This document shows positions 22,746-32,125 of a stretch of DNA of 64,000 nt, piece after piece. Every line of letters starts with the position of its first letter. The first letter of the stretch is position 1. Location: assembly GCA_964036315.1 (NCBI GenBank), contig OZ038480.1, positions 9,190,203 to 9,254,202 of the forward strand. Direction: 5' to 3'. This DNA is from Acanthosepion esculentum (lineage: Eukaryota; Mollusca; Cephalopoda; Sepiida; Sepiidae). The position numbers were made by a program, and so were the translations under genes. The notes beneath the pieces are model-generated. The model did no database searches. It was not told the DNA's origin and saw nothing but the letters and a program-made list of their open reading frames with translations.

Positions 22746-23800
22746 GACTGATTTATTATACCTAATTTTTCGCAAGGCGATGATATTGAACGAAGATTGT
22801 CTTGTGCCTTGAAAATCAACATTCGGATTCCAACGGTGCTTATGGGAGATATTCTAGTAAGAACCGAGTTTTCATTGGCCTTCCAGCCTCCAGAAAATAA
22901 ATAATCTAGAGAGAAAATACAAAATACTTGTATATGTGAAATCAGTTATGGAAGGGATTATCAAATATTACGCTTGAATCTTGTCTCTTCTTTCTGTCCC
23001 GTTAGAACAAAGCACAAGTCATTAGATCTTTGAAAAGAAAAATAGAAAGAAATATATTCTTGTTAACTTGTGTCCTCAGGCTTTTCTTCTTACCAATTCG
23101 ACTTGAAGGATATTATTGCATTTCCGCTGTACCGACTTCGTTCCGCTAAATGAGTAGTCATATAGAAAGTTCTGTCAAATCGTAGAAAGAAAATCTTAAC
23201 TCAAATTTTCTACCATCTCTGTTGGGCACCATTTTGGAGAAACCCATTACTATACGCTTTAATTTATTTAAAATAGTTTTAATGAGAGGACATAACGGCC
23301 TTCTTTGTAACAATCAGTTGGCTATTTGTAAACTGTAACCTCGTTAACTGTCTTATGTATGGGTAATTCTTGAAAAACGAGTTCATTGACTGCCGACGCT
23401 TGAGGTCCAGCGATGTAATCAAGATAAATATACCATTTGCTTCGGACAATTCATGTGGAGTAATGTTTGCGAGCTAAGAACATCACTGCCTAATGTTTGT
23501 AACCTTCTGCCAGACTAAACATAGCGTTTCAATTCCTTGGGGGTAATTTTTCAAGCCAATTCAAAAGACTATTATTACTCTAGTGAATTTAGTCCTCATA
23601 ATTGTGAAAATTGGCTAAATTAAGTATAAAACCTTTCAAATTAGTTTTATAGCTCGGTATTACGTCAGGGATTTTGATACACCGAATCTTCCACATTCAT
23701 GGCCTTGTGTCAGACTATGTTATTTTTACTAAATAGCGTTTGGATACAAATATTTTACTACGATTAGCAACTTGAACCTCCGCAACACGAATGAATATGT
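22746..23800. other. Unrecognised stretch
   Basis: No gene, RNA or element was recognised. Confidence 0.45.
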
Positions 23801-23955
23801 AGGAGGCACGGTGGAGTAATGGATAACGGCTACGATTGAGGAGAGCCGAGTTCGAATTCCAGTCGAATCCATTACATTCACTAATATCCTTGGGAAAGGT
23901 ATAAATCCTCTTCTTCTCTGCTCAGCTATGGATAAATAGCAGGACAGACCGGGCA
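23801..23955 (+). repeat. tRNA-headed SINE (family G), truncated copy
   Basis: The head AGGAGGCACGGTGGAGTAAT, B box GAGTTCGAATTCC and body to ATGGATAAATAGCAGGACAG are present. It is cut short and joined at ACCGGG to the B-box portion of the next copy. Confidence 0.75.
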
Positions 23956-24125
23956 GCACGGATTCAGGAATCGGAGAGGCGAGTTCGAATTACAGTCGAA
24001 TCCATTACATTCACTTATGTGCGAATACCCTTGGGAAAGGTATAAATCCTCTTCTTGTCCGCCCAGCTATGGGTAAATAGCAGGACAGACTGGGTTCTAT
24101 AACAACGGGTTCTATGGCAACTGGT
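23956..24125 (+). repeat. tRNA-headed SINE (family G), copy joined to Penelope sequence
   Basis: It starts GGATTCAGGAATCGGAGAGG-CGAGTTCGAATTACAG and runs to GGCAACTGGTCTACCGCAGA, then passes directly into a minus-strand Penelope fragment. Confidence 0.72.
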
Positions 24126-24149
24126 CTACCGCAGAAAGAACTGACAACC

Positions 24150-24240
24150 AGTTTACGAATTTTCCAATGATCTTCTTTGTCCATGATCTCAATAATGTAC
24201 CTTATCTCTAAAATATAGACAAAAATAAATTTGTTTTTCA
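24150..24240 (-). repeat. Penelope C-terminal piece fused to the family A 3' end
   Basis: On the minus strand, GATAAGGTACATTATTGAGA precedes a frame reading MDKEDHWKIRKLV, which matches IDREHHWKIRKLKES of the Penelope element at 25546. TGTCTATATTTTAGAGATAA (minus ordering reversed on plus) is the family A 3' end. It is a small rearranged scrap showing that the two sequences travel together. Confidence 0.6.
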
Positions 24241-25105
24241 ACTTCTGGTCTATAATATTTGTTACATTTTCATACGTGGTATTTCGCGCCACTAAACGTA
24301 ACACCTTTTGAAGGGACAGACGTAGTAATTTGTCCTTTTAAAAGATTTTCATTTAGATTTGGAAGTTCTGAATTTCTTTGTTATCAAAGTTCATTTGACA
24401 AAAGAGAAATAGTAAATACTGACTGTAGAAAAATGCTTTACTTAAAAATATTTCAATGGTACTGTGTAGAAAGGCGGGTAATCTGCTAGGATTTTTGTCA
24501 ATGGTGTGTACTATTTTTCAGACAGCTGAAAAGGATTTTCTCTTGAAAAGAACGTCTTAGATTTTAAGGCCAGTTGCTCGTCCCAGTTACACAGATTGAA
24601 TTCGTGATATCTTTTATCCGTTAATGACATACATTACTATTATTATTAATAATGTTATTATTAATATCATTGTTGTTGTTGCTGTTACCATTTGAATTTC
24701 ATAGATGATTCATTGTAATTTAATATTGATTAGCTTACGTGAGCCATTAAAAATACCTTTATGCTTTGTTACTGACAGTATCTTCGTTTTCCTCTAACAC
24801 TGTTGAAATACCTTTTATCAAAATATTATATATATTTTTTATTTGCGCATACGTACACCGATATTCTTCCAATCGTCGCTCATTTGTTCCTTTGATTTGG
24901 ACTTTTCAAAATTTCTAAATTTCAAAATTTCACAGAGATGCCGTTTTCTTTAAAATATTCATTCAAAGACTCCTCTATTTTAGAACAAAGATAATGCCAC
25001 AAGGCGTCGCCAATGAAAAACGCATGCATTAGTTTTTTTTCTCTATGCTCTGATCACGTGGAAACTCACAAACAGAAACTATACAAATACACTTGACCTA
25101 TCCTA
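24241..25105. other. Unrecognised stretch
   Basis: A short imperfect ATT/GTT tract lies at 24640-24690. Nothing else was recognised. Confidence 0.45.
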
Positions 25106-25205
25106 CGGTGCTGTTCGATAAAAGTAAATGTTCTCTTCTCGATGAAACGAAAGTTGAGCTAAATTTCAAATGATAAGTGATCCGAAGAAGAAGCTTTGAA
25201 AGAGT

Positions 25206-25545
25206 CTGTCTATATTTCAGAGATGAGGTATTATGTACAGTATTTACATTAGTCGGACTATTGTCCTCATCTTTGTCGCCATATTTGTCACAACGTTTCG
25301 GCCGTTGTACGCTCCGGCTTTCTTCAGGTGGTTGGAATTTCGAACCGAACCCTTTATTTCGATCACTGGGGTAGACTGTTCCACGAGCCATGTTTGATGG
25401 ATGTCAGTTATCAGTTATCTCCTGGTAATTTTCCCTCCGAAAGTTCTCCACTGCCTGAACCGGGTATTGAACTCACACTCTTTGGGTCTGTCACTGGATC
25501 TAACCAACGCCTTTATCCACTGTACCATGTGTCCTTGAGGACATC
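25206..25545 (-). repeat. Family A repeat at left arm of the palindrome
   Basis: On the minus strand: CAAGGACACATGGTACAGTG (A-box-like), GAGTTCAATACCCGG (B box), CACCTGAAGAAAGCCGG, ACAACGGCCGAAACGTTGTG and ACCTCATCTCTGAAATATAG. It follows the Penelope coding end without a break. The same junction occurs in the right arm, so the unit is part of the Penelope 3' region here. Confidence 0.85.
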
Positions 25546-26478
25546 TGGGTATGAATTTCTGATTATTATAAACCTAATTTTTCAGCAACCATTTTTTACC
25601 AGTACTCATATTGCAATTTTTTGTTATCATTGCTGTTCTCTGGCATTCCTTATTACTGGTTCCCATATTGTATTTAATCCTATGCTTGGCCAAACTCAGG
25701 AGATTTTTGTGGCCTAGCATATGTGCTGATTCCTTAAGTTTACGAATTTTCCAATGGTGTTCCCTGTCTATGATCTCAACCCGATCCCACAGGGGACGGT
25801 GATCTCCCTTCTCTCTCCATATGTGGTCAGCCACGCCTGATTTTTCTACTTCCCCTCGCATTACAGCTTTCTGGTGTTCTTGAAGCCTTACCTTGAGGGG
25901 GCGGCCTGTTTCTCCTTTATATTCCTTTCCGCAGCTGTACGGGATAGCGTACACACAGTCTTTAGTCCTGTTCTCCTCTATGGGGGGTCTCACTCGAGAG
26001 AGATATCTGCGAAGTGTTGTCACGCTTTTGAAGGTTGTCCTGATGTTATATGGACCGCAGATCCTTTGTATTTTCTCTGATAACCCCTTCACATAAGGCA
26101 GGCAGACTGCTTTCTGAGTGTTGTTGTCCTCCTCCTCCTCCTCTTGTACCCGCCTATCCCAGTTTTTGGGGGCCGCTGCCATGTACCCAGGGTAGTTGTT
26201 ACGTTGTAGGGTACTACTTATACTGACCAATTCCTTATCTAACGTCTCTGGGTCGCCACTTATGACTTTTGCTCGGTGTTGTAAGCAACGGACGATCCCT
26301 TTCTTTACGCTGTATGGATGGTGGGAGTTGAAATTGAGGTACTGTCCGGTGAATGTTGGTTTACGGTATACGGATGTCTGGAACCCATGCTCTGTTCGAG
26401 ATATTAGTACATCCAGGAATGGGAGTGTGTTGTTACTCTCTTTCTCCATTGTGAACTGTATCGATGGTCTTATTGAAT
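25546..26478 (-). pseudogene. Penelope-like element, RT C-terminus plus GIY-YIG endonuclease (left arm)
   Basis: An open minus-strand frame extends from 26776 to 25574. Its first 98 codons are only antisense of the opposite arm; genuine Penelope sequence starts near 26476. It reads SIQFTMEKESNNTLPFLDV, VYRKPTFTGQYLNFNSHHP (RT thumb region), an acidic QEEEEEDNN linker, ICGPYNIRTTFKS, then CVYAIPYSCGKEYKGETG and LKVRLQEH, the GIY-YIG nuclease core, and GVADHIW with HHWKIRKLKESAHMLGHKN. Penelope-like elements are known to couple a telomerase-related RT with this nuclease. The N-terminal RT with its catalytic box is missing. The C-terminus extends past the position where the other arm stops because of a small frameshift (LLSLAKHR versus LLSRPSIE). 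Confidence 0.9.
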
Positions 26479-26481
26479 CCA

Positions 26482-27170
26482 TATCTCTAAAGCCAACTAT
26501 ATGGTTAAGGTACGTAGATGACACCTTCATACTCTGGCCACACCAGGAAGATGTCCAGGTTCTACTGGACCATGTGAACTCAATAAGACCAGAGAAAATA
26601 CAAAGGATCTGCGGTTCATATAACATCAGGACAACCTTCAAAAGCGTGACAACACTTCGCAGATATCTCTCTCGAGTGAGACCCCCCATAGAGGAGAACA
26701 GGACTAAAGACTGTGTGTACGCTATCCCGTGCAGCTGCGGAAAGGAATATAAAGGAGAAACAGGCCACCCCCTCAAGGTAAGGCTTCAAGAACACCAGAA
26801 AGCTGTAATGCGAGGGGAAGTAGAAAAATCAGGCGTGGCTGACCACATATGGAGAGAGAAGGGATATCACCGTCCCCTGTGGGATCAGGTTGAGATCATA
26901 GACAGGGAACACCATTGGAAAATTCGTAAACTTAAGGAATCAGCACATATGCTAGGCCACAAAAATCTCCTGAGTCGGCCAAGCATAGAAATAAATACAA
27001 TATGGGAACCAGTAATAAGGAATGCCAGAGAACAGCAATGATAACAAAAAGTTGCAATATGAGATCTGGTAAAAACATGAAATGATAACAGCAAAATTGC
27101 AATATGAATACTGGTAAAAAATGGTTGCTGAAAAATTAGGTTTATAATAATCAGAAATTCATACCCAGAT
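26482..27170 (+). pseudogene. Penelope-like element, RT catalytic box plus GIY-YIG endonuclease (right arm)
   Basis: The frame 26196-27041 is open, but only the part from about 26482 is Penelope sense sequence: SLKPTIWLRYVDDTFILWPH with the intact RT catalytic YVDD, LLDHVNSIRP, then a direct jump to EKIQRICGSYNIRT. That jump removes about 105 codons present in the left arm, at a shared TCAATAAGACCA. CVYAIPCSCGKEYKGETG, LKVRLQEHQKAVMRGEVEK, GVADHIW and ESAHMLGHKNLL follow, ending WEPVIRNAREQQ. The downstream 3' UTR matches the left arm up to the family A head. It is 5'-truncated and internally deleted. Confidence 0.9.
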
Positions 27171-27461
27171 GTCCTCAAGGACACATGGTACAGTGGATAA
27201 AGGCGTTGGTTAGATCCAGTGACAGACCCAAAGAGTGTGAGTTCAATACCCGGTTCAGGCAGTGGAGAACTTTCGGAGGGAAAATTACAAGGAGATAACT
27301 GATAACTGACATCCATCAAATATGGCTCGTGGAACTAGAACAGTCCAGTGATCGAAATAAAGGGTTCGGTTCGAAATTCCAACCACCTGAAGAAGGCCGG
27401 AGCGTACAACGGCCGAAACGTTGTGACAAATATGGCGACAAAGATGAGGACAATAGTCAAT
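27171..27461 (+). repeat. Family A repeat at right arm of the palindrome
   Basis: CAAGGACACATGGTACAGTG, GAGTTCAATACCCGG, CACCTGAAGAAGGCCGG, ACAACGGCCGAAACGTTGTG and GGCGACAAAGATGAGGACAA. It stops after GACAATAGTC, shorter at the 3' end than the left-arm copy, and passes into Tc1 sequence. Confidence 0.85.
27383..27430 (+). ncRNA. Hammerhead-like core (candidate)
   Basis: CTGAAGA at 27387, GGCCG stem, loop GAGCGTACAA, CGGCC, GAAAC and GTTG. Upstream CAAC can pair with GTTG. Equivalent cores occur near 35792 and 59340 on the plus strand and in the minus-strand copies near 8340, 25320 and 37150. The copy at 59340 has GCGTGCAGCTGCCGAAGC instead, breaking the stem and GAAAC. Confidence 0.35.
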
Positions 27462-27475
27462 AATCCGAAAGCTCT

Positions 27476-27995
27476 TTGAATTTAGCAGTAAGTACTGTCA
27501 AGCATCCGTTCAGTATAATGTTCTGGGGATGCTTTTCTTTTCATGGAACTGGTTTCTTAAAACCTACTGAAAAGACCCTCAGGAGCGAGCAGTACAAGAG
27601 AATTTTAGAGTCTTGTCGGCTCCCTTCTGTTGAAAGGGTGCAAATCGACCCAACCAAGCTCATTTTTATGCAGGATAATGCTCTCTGTCACAAATCAAAA
27701 TTGATGAAGCAATACTTTGATGAGAAGCAGGTGAGTGTTATGACATAGCCGCCCCAATCTCCTGACCTCAACCCCATAGAAAACTTATGGAGCATTATAA
27801 AGTACAGGCTCTTGAGAAAGCAGTTGAGCAACTTGATTTGGTTGTGAATTTCATATCCGAATGGAATTCAATGCTTGGAGATGAGATTTGCGAGAACCTA
27901 ATCAAGTCAATGCCAAAAAGGGTTGAAAAAGTTATTCAAAATAAAGGAGGACCCATAGATTATTAAATATTTCGAACTATATTACCTATTATAAA
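27476..27995 (+). pseudogene. Tc1-like transposase, C-terminal part (DD34E), interrupted
   Basis: Reads IMFWGCFSFHGTG, LIFMQDNALCHKSK (second catalytic Asp) and, after an in-frame TAG where this family has Trp, PPQSPDLNPIENLWSIIKY with the third acidic residue. 34 residues separate Asp67 and the Glu, counting the stop codon, which fits Tc1 (DD34E). A frameshift near 27840 moves the rest to another frame (ISEWNSMLGDEICENLIKSM, RVEKVIQNKGG), ending near 27966. The DNA-binding N-terminus and the first catalytic Asp are absent because the nested Penelope pair occupies that place. It is inactive. Confidence 0.88.
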
Positions 27996-28284
27996 TAAAT
28001 TATACCTCTATTATTATTTATTTAAAGCTGTTCGGTTATGTCTCTATTGATTACTAGTTGCAGGAAATAAGTGTGTCACAGTTTTTTCATAAATCTCATT
28101 TATATCCAAAATTATAATTATCCATAGAATACCTTAGGATGAGTAAACTTTTTTACTAGGTGGTCGGGAAGGGGTCTTTATATTAGTAAGATTAAAAATT
28201 AGTTTGACGCCCCAAAAAATAGGCGAAAAAAATTTTAAGTAAAAAAAAAAAAATCAGGTGAGTCACTTTTATCGAACAACACTG

Positions 28285-28630
28285 TATATTAAGACTTTTG
28301 ATTTGCATTTCTTGCATCTTAATTTCCGTAGACTTTGACTGCCACGACTTCGAACGTCATTCTGTAATACATAATGGGGTTCCAGCCAGACGGAGAAGAT
28401 AAGAAATTATTATATCGTCAGATTTGAATGACTGCAGCCTGGAGGTATGTTGTCGTAATTGCTAAGGCAGCTGTCCAATTAAAAAAGAGCCTCCCTATGA
28501 AAAAGGACTCTTGTTCGAGAATCAGCCTGGGCTTATTCTTTCTTTCAGATCTTAGTTGCTGAGAAAAGGCTGGAGTACTGACTTGAATTAATATAAAGAA
28601 ATACTTGTCGAAAACGTGCTTTTGAATTCT
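28285..28630. other. Short stretch with a tRNA-like segment
   Basis: Around 28450-28530, TTGCTAAGGCAG (A-box-like) and CTTGTTCGAGAATC (B-box-like) are spaced as in tRNA-derived SINEs, but no second copy is seen in the window. No gene was recognised. Confidence 0.3.
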
Positions 28631-28638
28631 TTAACCGG

Positions 28639-28639
<1 letters not shown>

Positions 28640-28718
<79 letters not shown>
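28640..28718. repeat. (TA)n microsatellite
   Basis: About 80 bases of nearly pure TA. Confidence 0.95.
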
Positions 28719-28720
<2 letters not shown>

Positions 28721-28993
28721 CTTATAAATATAAGTAATTATACTCGTCCGGAAAAACCTTAGGTATTTTGGCTTGTAAATGAACAAACCAATGCCCAAGA
28801 AAAAATAAAGGATGAAAAAAAGAACTAAGAACATGTAATTCAGGCGAAAAGAATCGTCCAGAATCCAAGCTCAGAGTTCAAAGAAAAAAAAACCCTCCAA
28901 CACGAGTAAAACAAAAATAACTCAATACACTAAGTAAATCTAACTATGAACCTACCTAGGTTTCACCTACGCAGATCGTCGGGGTTCATAGTG

Positions 28994-28996
<3 letters not shown>

Positions 28997-29047
<51 letters not shown>
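28997..29047. repeat. (TA)n microsatellite, left border of foldback element E1
   Basis: Pure TA tract ending at the start of the foldback element. Confidence 0.95.
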
Positions 29048-29049
<2 letters not shown>

Positions 29050-29494
29050 CGTCATACATTATGAAATGGACAGAGTCCGGCAATTATTTTTTAAGACATT
29101 TTTTTTTATGTTTATACGTTCTTTTTTACAGATATAAATATTTAAATAAATGCTCTATTTATGATAAACAGTATTAACAACATTTACGGGCCTGAATGTC
29201 CGGGAAATTTTCATAGAAAAATAAATGATGTCACACATTATGAAATAGACAAAGTCCGACAATTATTTTTTAAGACATTTTTTATCTTTATACGTTATTT
29301 TTTTATAGATACAAATATTAAAGTAAATGCTCCGTCGGAGGACGCATATTTTCTCTGACAATTTCCCGGACATTCAGGCCGGTAAATGTTGTTAATACTG
29401 TTTATTATAAACAGAGCATTTACTTAAATATTTGTATCTATAAAAAAAGAACGTATAAACATAAAAAATGTCTTAAAAATATATATACACACAC

Positions 29495-29496
<2 letters not shown>
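29048..29496. mobile_element. Foldback element E1 between (TA)n tracts
   Basis: The left arm about 29087-29218 (TTTTTTAAGACATTT, TTTATACGTTCTTTTTTACA, AAACAGTATTAACAACATTT, GAATGTCCGGGAAATTTTC) is the inverted complement of 29357-29478 (GACAATTTCCCGGACATTC, AAATGTTGTTAATACTGTTT, AAAGAACGTATAAACATAAA). Part of the left arm is repeated directly at 29229-29335. It encodes nothing. A second copy lies at 51800-52205, also bordered by TA. The class is unknown. It could be a rearranged pair of Penelope-type terminal repeats, as in the families at 30262 and 55254. Confidence 0.75.

Positions 29497-29554
<58 letters not shown>
29497..29554. repeat. (TA)n microsatellite, right border of E1
   Basis: Near-pure TA, preceded by ACACACACAT. 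Confidence 0.95.
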
Positions 29555-29559
<5 letters not shown>

Positions 29560-30208
29560 AAATTAGCACCGCATAAATACTAATAAGCATTATAAATTGT
29601 AGTTTCTACTATTTACATATGTGCAATCGCAAAAAAAAACAAGCAAATAACCGGCTTTAAAATAATAACAAAACAGCATTAAAAAAATTAAAAATAATAG
29701 CAATTTCACCTACCATAGTATCAAACAAACCCCATCATAAAAATAAAGAAAAACAGACCGATAGAAGATGTGTGAACGCGTATGTATACGGGCATACATG
29801 TGTGCGAGAAACCATTATTCGACGAACAAAATAGACAAACGGATTGCGTGTTGACACCGAAAATGAGGAAAGATGTTTCGCTATACAATCCAACATTCAA
29901 TACAGCGACCAATTGCGTATGTATGTACGCAACAATACACGGATGCGTATATATGCCCAGTTCCACACTGTCCATACATGTTTGTGTTTGAGTGAGCCTG
30001 CGTGTATGTACGTCTGGGTACGTCAATGTGTGAACGTGCGTGTATGTATGCTTGCGTACGTATGAGTGGGGTTCTGACGACAGTTTTTCCTCCAACTTCC
30101 ATAAAAACACCGATATACGCAACCATATATAAATCCTAAATTTTAAAAATTAATCAGTTTGTCTGACGATCGCAAATAGCGTGAAACCCAGGGTCACAAA
30201 CTCACATC

Positions 30209-30217
<9 letters not shown>
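29555..30217. other. Unrecognised stretch
   Basis: 29770-30065 is rich in GTATGT/ACGTGTG-like words, with scattered frames on both strands that look like composition artefacts. No gene was recognised. Confidence 0.4.

Positions 30218-30261
<44 letters not shown>
30218..30261. repeat. (TA)n microsatellite, left border of family B foldback
   Basis: Pure TA directly before ACATGTTTCATTAAAGACGA. Confidence 0.95.
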
Positions 30262-30264
<3 letters not shown>

Positions 30265-31393
30265 GTTTCATTAAAGACGACAGAAAAGGTACTACGATTA
30301 AGCTATTTATTTTATTTTTTTCTTGTGTTCGAACAAGTGTTTTCTTTTTGGGATCTGGTCGACAAGTGTTTTCTTTTTGGGATCTGGTCGACAAGTGTTT
30401 TCTTTTTGGGATCTGGTCGACAAGTGTTTTCTTTTTGGGATCTGGTCGACAAGTGTTTTCTTTTTGGGATCTGGTCGACAAGTGTTTTCTTTTTGGGATC
30501 TGGTCCACAAGTGTTTTCTTTTTGGGATCTGGCCGACAAGTGTTTTCTTTTTGGGATCTGGTCCACAAGTGTTTTCTTTTTGGGATCTGGTCCACAAGTG
30601 TTTTCTTTTTGGGATCTGGTCGACAAGTGTTTTCTTTTTGGGATCTGGTCGACAAGTGTTTTCTTTTTGGGATCTGGTCCACAAGTGTTTTCTTTTTGGG
30701 ATCTGGTCCACAAGTGTTTTCTTTTTGGGATCTGGCCGACAAGTGTTTTCTTTTTGGGATCTGGTCCACAAGTGTTTTCTTTTTGGGATCTGGTCGACAA
30801 GTGTTTTCTTTTTGGGATCTGGTCGACAAGTGTTTTCTTTTTGGGATCTGGTCGACAAGTGTTTTCTTTTTGGGATCTGGCCGACAAGTGTTTTCTTTTT
30901 GGGATCTGGTCCACAAGTGTTTTCTTTTTGGGATCTGGTCGACAAGTGTTTTCTTTTTGGGATCTGGTCGACAAGTGTTTTCTTTTTGGGATCTGGTCCA
31001 CAAGTGTTTTCTTTTTGGGATCTGGCCGACAAGTGTTTTCTTTTTGGGATCTGGTCCACAAGTGTTTTCTTTTTGGGATCTGGTCGACAAGTGTTTTCTT
31101 TTTGGGATCTGGTCGACAAGTGTTTTCTTTTTGGGATCTGGTCCACAAGTGTTTTCTTTTTGGGATCTGGCCGACAAGTGTTTTCTTTTTGGGATCTGGT
31201 CCACAAGTGTTTTCTTTTTGGTATCTGGTCGACAAGTGTTTTCTTTTTGGGATCTGGTTCAATATTGAAACAGTTTCTATATACTTTGAGTCCAAAAAAG
31301 GAAAAACTCGTTCGAACATAAGAAAAATTAAATAAAAGGCCTAATCGTAATAACTTTTCTGTCATCTTTAATGAAACATGTATACATGAAGCA
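30262..31393. mobile_element. Family B foldback element with internal minisatellite
   Basis: The outer segments are inverted copies. The left has CATGTTTCATTAAAGACGAC, GGTACTACGATTAAGC, TTTTTTCTTGTGTTCGAAC. The right, complemented, has CATGTTTCATTAAAGATGAC, TTATTACGATTAGGCC, AATTTTTCTTATGTTCGAAC. The same terminal sequence borders the Penelope remnant at 55254-55902. The centre is entirely a 29-bp tandem repeat whose unit derives from the terminal sequence CAAGTGTTTTCTTTTCTGGG of that family. No coding sequence is left. Confidence 0.78.
30335..31259. repeat. 29-bp minisatellite, 32 units
   Basis: Unit AAGTGTTTTCTTTTTGGGAT-CTGGTCGAC, with 31 full copies and one partial. Variation is almost confined to two positions near the end of the unit, giving GTCGAC, GTCCAC and GCCGAC forms; one unit has GTATCT. 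The unit length is not a multiple of three and contains no stop in several frames, so very long open frames appear on both strands (up to 384 codons). They are a consequence of the repeat, not genes. Confidence 0.95.
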
Positions 31394-31407
31394 TAGCTAC
31401 CTAAATA

Positions 31408-31408
31408 C

Positions 31409-31478
<70 letters not shown>
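31408..31478. repeat. (TA)n microsatellite, right border of family B foldback
   Basis: Pure TA after CTAAATACACAA. The same ACACAATATA junction occurs at 55898. Confidence 0.95.
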
Positions 31479-31481
<3 letters not shown>

Positions 31482-31704
31482 TATGGGTGACTACATTACT
31501 TTATTATTGATATAAAAGTAGACATAATAAAAATTTATTAAAAACGGAAGGAAGAGAAAAGATAATGAAATAAATTAATCTAAAGACAATAATAACAATA
31601 AAGAAAATAAGAAAAAAGTCTTAACTGGTGTTCGATCCTAACTCATCGGTGCCAATGAAAAAAACAATAAATTAAGAACTTCTCTCTCTCTCTCTATCTC
31701 TATA

Positions 31705-31845
31705 TATATATAATTCTTGTTTTTATATAGAATTTTAATATGTCCGTTTTTATTTTTATTCCATTGATATATATATATATATATATATATATAATTCTTG
31801 TTTTTATATAGAATTTTAATATGTCCGTTTTTAGTTTTATTCCAT

Positions 31846-31879
<34 letters not shown>

Positions 31880-31926
31880 CTTGTTTGTATATAGAATTTT
31901 AATATGTCCCTTTTTATTTTTATTCC

Positions 31927-31996
<70 letters not shown>

Positions 31997-32094
31997 CTTG
32001 TTTATATAGAATTTTAATATGTCCATTTTTATTTTATTCCATTAATATATATATATATAATTCTTGTTTTTATATAGAATTTTAATATGTCCGT

Positions 32095-32115
<21 letters not shown>
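31705..32115 (+). repeat. Compound minisatellite, five units with variable (TA)n
   Basis: Five copies of AATTCTTGTTTTTATATAG-AATTTTAATATGTCCGTTTT... starting near 31711, 31792, 31875, 31992 and 32057. Each is followed by ATTCCATTGAT/ATTCCATTAAT and a (TA)n tract of different length (from about 10 to about 70 bases). The complex part is conserved while the TA part varies freely. Confidence 0.9.

Positions 32116-32125
<10 letters not shown>

Larger units (their letters stand above)
25106..28284 (+). mobile_element. Tc1-like DNA transposon carrying a nested Penelope inverted pair
   Basis: The left end CGGTGCTGTTCGATAAAAGT and the right end, complement CAGTGTTGTTCGATAAAAGT, form terminal inverted repeats flanked by TA on both sides (25104-25105 and 28285-28286). 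The right part carries Tc1 transposase codons (27476 on). Only about 100 bases of the left end remain before the family A/Penelope palindrome starts at 25206. The palindrome occupies about 2.26 kb and replaces or displaces the N-terminal transposase codons. The order of events appears to be Tc1 first, Penelope pair second, with loss of Tc1 sequence. Confidence 0.78.

Noticed and set aside
26196..26481. N-terminal part of the plus-strand 281-codon frame
   Set aside because: It is antisense to the left-arm Penelope sequence. The sense coding starts near 26482.
25574..26776. A single 400-codon Penelope protein on the minus strand
   Set aside because: Its first about 98 codons are antisense to the opposite arm of the palindrome. 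Only the remainder is real Penelope coding sequence.
30335..31259. A CRISPR-like array (regular 29-bp repeats)
   Set aside because: The units are directly adjacent with no unique spacers, and the context is eukaryotic transposon DNA.
30181..31410. Long protein genes on both strands (306-384 codons)
   Set aside because: They arise only because a stop-free 29-bp unit is repeated. They have no unique domain and start or end in flanking repeat sequence.
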